A DNA stretch of 64,000 bases from Pseudomonadota bacterium (GTDB lineage: Bacteria > Pseudomonadota > Gammaproteobacteria > Burkholderiales > Burkholderiaceae_C): positions 1-64,000 of the forward strand of contig JAFEEG010000041.1 of NCBI GenBank assembly GCA_018241225.1, read 5' to 3'. Positions within the stretch are counted from its first letter, which is position 1, and each line of letters begins with the position of its first letter. Shown here piece by piece: positions 59,268-64,000 of this stretch. The translations under genes and the position numbers were made by a program. The notes under the pieces were generated by a model, which ran no database searches, was not told the origin of the DNA, and worked only from the letters and a program-made list of their open reading frames with translations.

Positions 59268-60752
59268 ATGAATCGCGAAATGTTGATGTTGGTGGATGCG
59301 ATCTCGCGCGAGAAGAACGTCGAACGCGACGTGGTCTTCGGCGCGGTCGAGTCTGCGCTGGCGCAGGCCACCAAGAAGCTCTACCCGGGCGAAGTGGATA
59401 TCCGCGTGGCGGTTGACCGCGACAGCGGCGAATACGAAACCTTCCGCCGCTGGCACGTCGTTCCCGACGAGGCCGGCCTGCAGATGCCCGACCAGGAAAT
59501 CCTCCTGTTCGAAGCCAAGGAGGAAATGCCCGACATCCAGATCGACGAGTACATCGAGGAATCGGTGGAATCGGTGCCGATCGGCCGCATCGGTGCCATG
59601 GCTGCCAAGCAGGTCATCCTGCAGAAGATCCGCGATGCTGAGCGCGAAATGCTGCTCAACGACTTCATGTCGCGCGGCGAGAAGATCTTCACCGGCACCG
59701 TCAAGCGACTGGACAAGGGCGACATCATCGTGGAAGCGGGGCGCGTCGAAGGCCGCCTGCGCCGCAGCGAGATGATCGCCAAGGAAAACCTGCGCAACGG
59801 AGACCGTGTGCGCGCCATGATCATGGAGGTCGACCTGACTCTGCGTGGCGCGCCCATCATCCTGTCGCGTGCAGCGCCCGAGTTCATGATCGAGCTGTTC
59901 CGCCAGGAAGTGCCCGAAATCGAGCAGGGCCTGCTCGAAATCAAGAGCTGCGCCCGTGACCCGGGCTCGCGCGCCAAGATCGCAGTGCTCTCGCACGACA
60001 AGCGTGTCGACCCCATCGGCACCTGCGTCGGCGTGCGCGGCACCCGCGTCAATGCCGTGACCAACGAGCTGGCCGGCGAGCGCGTGGACATCGTCCTGTG
60101 GAGCGAGGACCCCGCGCAGTTCGTGATCGGCGCGCTGGCTCCGGCCAACGTGACCTCCATCGTGGTGGACGAGGAAAAGCATGCCATGGACGTGGTGGTG
60201 GACGAGGAAAACCTCGCCATCGCCATCGGCCGCGGCGGCCAGAACGTCCGCCTGGCTTCCGAGCTCACCGGCTGGAAGATCAACATCATGGACGCCAACG
60301 AATCTGCCCAGAAGCAGGCGCTGGAAACCGACACCAGCCGCAAGCTGTTCATGGAAAAGCTGGATGTGGACGAGGAAATCGCCGACATCCTCATTGCCGA
60401 AGGCTTCACCAGCCTCGAGGAAGTGGCCTATGTGCCAATTTCCGAAATGCTGGAAATCGAAGCTTTCGACGAAGACACGGTCAACGAGCTGCGCGCCCGC
60501 GCCAAGGACGCACTCCTGACCATGGAAATCGCGAAGGAAGAGGGCGTGGAAAGCGTCTCGCAAGACCTGCGCGACCTGCCCGGCCTCGATGCCGACCTGA
60601 TCGCCAAGCTGGCTGATGCCGGCGTGCATTCGCGCGACGATCTGGCCGACCTCGCAGTCGACGAACTCACCGATATCACCGGCCAAAGCGCCGATGACGC
60701 CAAAGCCCTCATCTTGAAAGCCCGCGAGCACTGGTTCGCCGGCCAAGAGTGA
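59268..60752 (+). CDS. nusA: transcription termination/antitermination factor NusA
   Basis: A 494-residue NusA. The N-terminal RNA-polymerase-binding domain (1-125), S1 domain (about 135-200, GEKIFTGTVKRLDKGDIIVEAGRVEG), KH1 (RVDPIGTCVGVRGTRVNAVTNEL), KH2 (AIAIGRGGQNVRLASELTGWKI) and two C-terminal helix-hairpin-helix acidic repeats (about 360-490) are all present, as in proteobacterial NusA. AGGAGA precedes the ATG at 59268. The protein controls pausing, intrinsic termination and rRNA antitermination, and so could act on its own leader. Confidence 0.96.
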   Translation: MNREMLMLVDAISREKNVERDVVFGAVESALAQATKKLYPGEVDIRVAVDRDSGEYETFRRWHVVPDEAGLQMPDQEILLFEAKEEMPDIQIDEYIEESVESVPIGRIGAMAAKQVILQKIRDAEREMLLNDFMSRGEKIFTGTVKRLDKGDIIVEAGRVEGRLRRSEMIAKENLRNGDRVRAMIMEVDLTLRGAPIILSRAAPEFMIELFRQEVPEIEQGLLEIKSCARDPGSRAKIAVLSHDKRVDPIGTCVGVRGTRVNAVTNELAGERVDIVLWSEDPAQFVIGALAPANVTSIVVDEEKHAMDVVVDEENLAIAIGRGGQNVRLASELTGWKINIMDANESAQKQALETDTSRKLFMEKLDVDEEIADILIAEGFTSLEEVAYVPISEMLEIEAFDEDTVNELRARAKDALLTMEIAKEEGVESVSQDLRDLPGLDADLIAKLADAGVHSRDDLADLAVDELTDITGQSADDAKALILKAREHWFAGQE

Positions 60753-60775
60753 CGTGATGGAGCCCCGAACCACAT

Positions 60776-63760
<2,985 letters not shown>

Positions 63761-63784
63761 GAAGCGTACGAGGCCCAAAGCGAC

Positions 63785-64000
63785 ATGCCCAAGAAGAAAG
63801 CCGCAACCCCCAACCGCGCGTTCAAGGTGGCCGATCAGATCCAGCGCGATCTGACGGAGCTGATCGCGCGCGAGTTGAAGGACCCGCGCGTGGGCATGGT
63901 GACCATCCAGGCGGTGGAGGTCACGCCCGACTACGCGCATGCCAAGGTCTACTTCAGCCTGCTGGTGGGCGACCCGGTGGAGACCACCGAGGCGCTCAAC
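63785..64000 (+). CDS. rbfA: ribosome-binding factor A, N-terminal part (runs off right edge)
   Basis: Partial gene of 72 visible residues. FKVADQIQRDLTELIARELKDPRVGMVTI-EVTPDY-HAKVYFS is the RbfA KH-fold opening; RbfA matures 16S rRNA helix 1 in the 30S subunit, particularly in the cold. It begins 24 bp after infB, consistent with the conserved rimP-nusA-infB-rbfA order. Confidence 0.95.
   Translation, partial: MPKKKAATPNRAFKVADQIQRDLTELIARELKDPRVGMVTIQAVEVTPDYAHAKVYFSLLVGDPVETTEALN

Overview
The window is chromosomal DNA from a high-GC betaproteobacterium, almost certainly Burkholderiales and most probably Comamonadaceae (relatives of Acidovorax, Variovorax, Hydrogenophaga). I infer this from orphan Bug-type tripartite-tricarboxylate receptors, the dapC-dapD-pilU-dapE-prmB block, the cysB-cbiX-lptG-lptF // pepA-holC block and the rimP-nusA-infB-rbfA block. 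Family assignments come from reading the proteins by eye, not from a search. I see no insertion sequence, prophage, CRISPR array, rRNA or replication origin.

Region 1 (1-9230) is a sugar-acid catabolic island. On the minus strand lie a receptor, a talarate/galactarate dehydratase of the enolase superfamily and the start of a GarD-type galactarate dehydratase. A LacI-family regulator and a second receptor follow, then a plus-strand operon for 6-phosphogluconate dehydrogenase, transaldolase and transketolase. Five near-identical 14-bp palindromic sites (2457-4802) sit in the two intergenic regions and probably tie all these units into one regulon.

Region 2 (9246-16471) is accessory: a tandem universal stress protein, a TPR membrane protein of unknown function, a non-coding stretch with two opposite-facing terminators, a broken DUF4347/VCBS-repeat adhesin-like gene, a low-molecular-weight tyrosine phosphatase, msrA, a small unknown protein and an unusual cluster of overlapping inverted repeats.

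Region 3 (16552-36633) is housekeeping: the ABC-F protein YheS, the lysine-biosynthesis block with prmB and a PilU-like ATPase, argA divergent from hrpA, a tiny DUF3309 protein, methionine aminotransferase overlapping cysB, cbiX, lptG/lptF, and pepA-holC. Many of these genes overlap by 4 bp, several with GTG starts.

Region 4 (36633-45093) holds an unknown protein coupled to holC, a branched-chain amino-acid type binding lipoprotein isolated by terminators, small unknown proteins, an FHA protein, tRNA-Ser(GGA), a QmcA/NfeD membrane pair, a PLP-dependent basic amino-acid decarboxylase and an EamA transporter.

Region 5 (45090-58426) carries a GntR regulator and a 2-aminoethylphosphonate-type ABC transporter, a secreted minimal ATP-dependent DNA ligase, fabI, a yejABEF-like peptide transporter and a YbfB-type MFS protein. 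Region 6 (58440-64000) is the rimP-nusA-infB-rbfA operon with a terminator-like hairpin in its leader; rbfA runs off the right edge and garD runs off the left.
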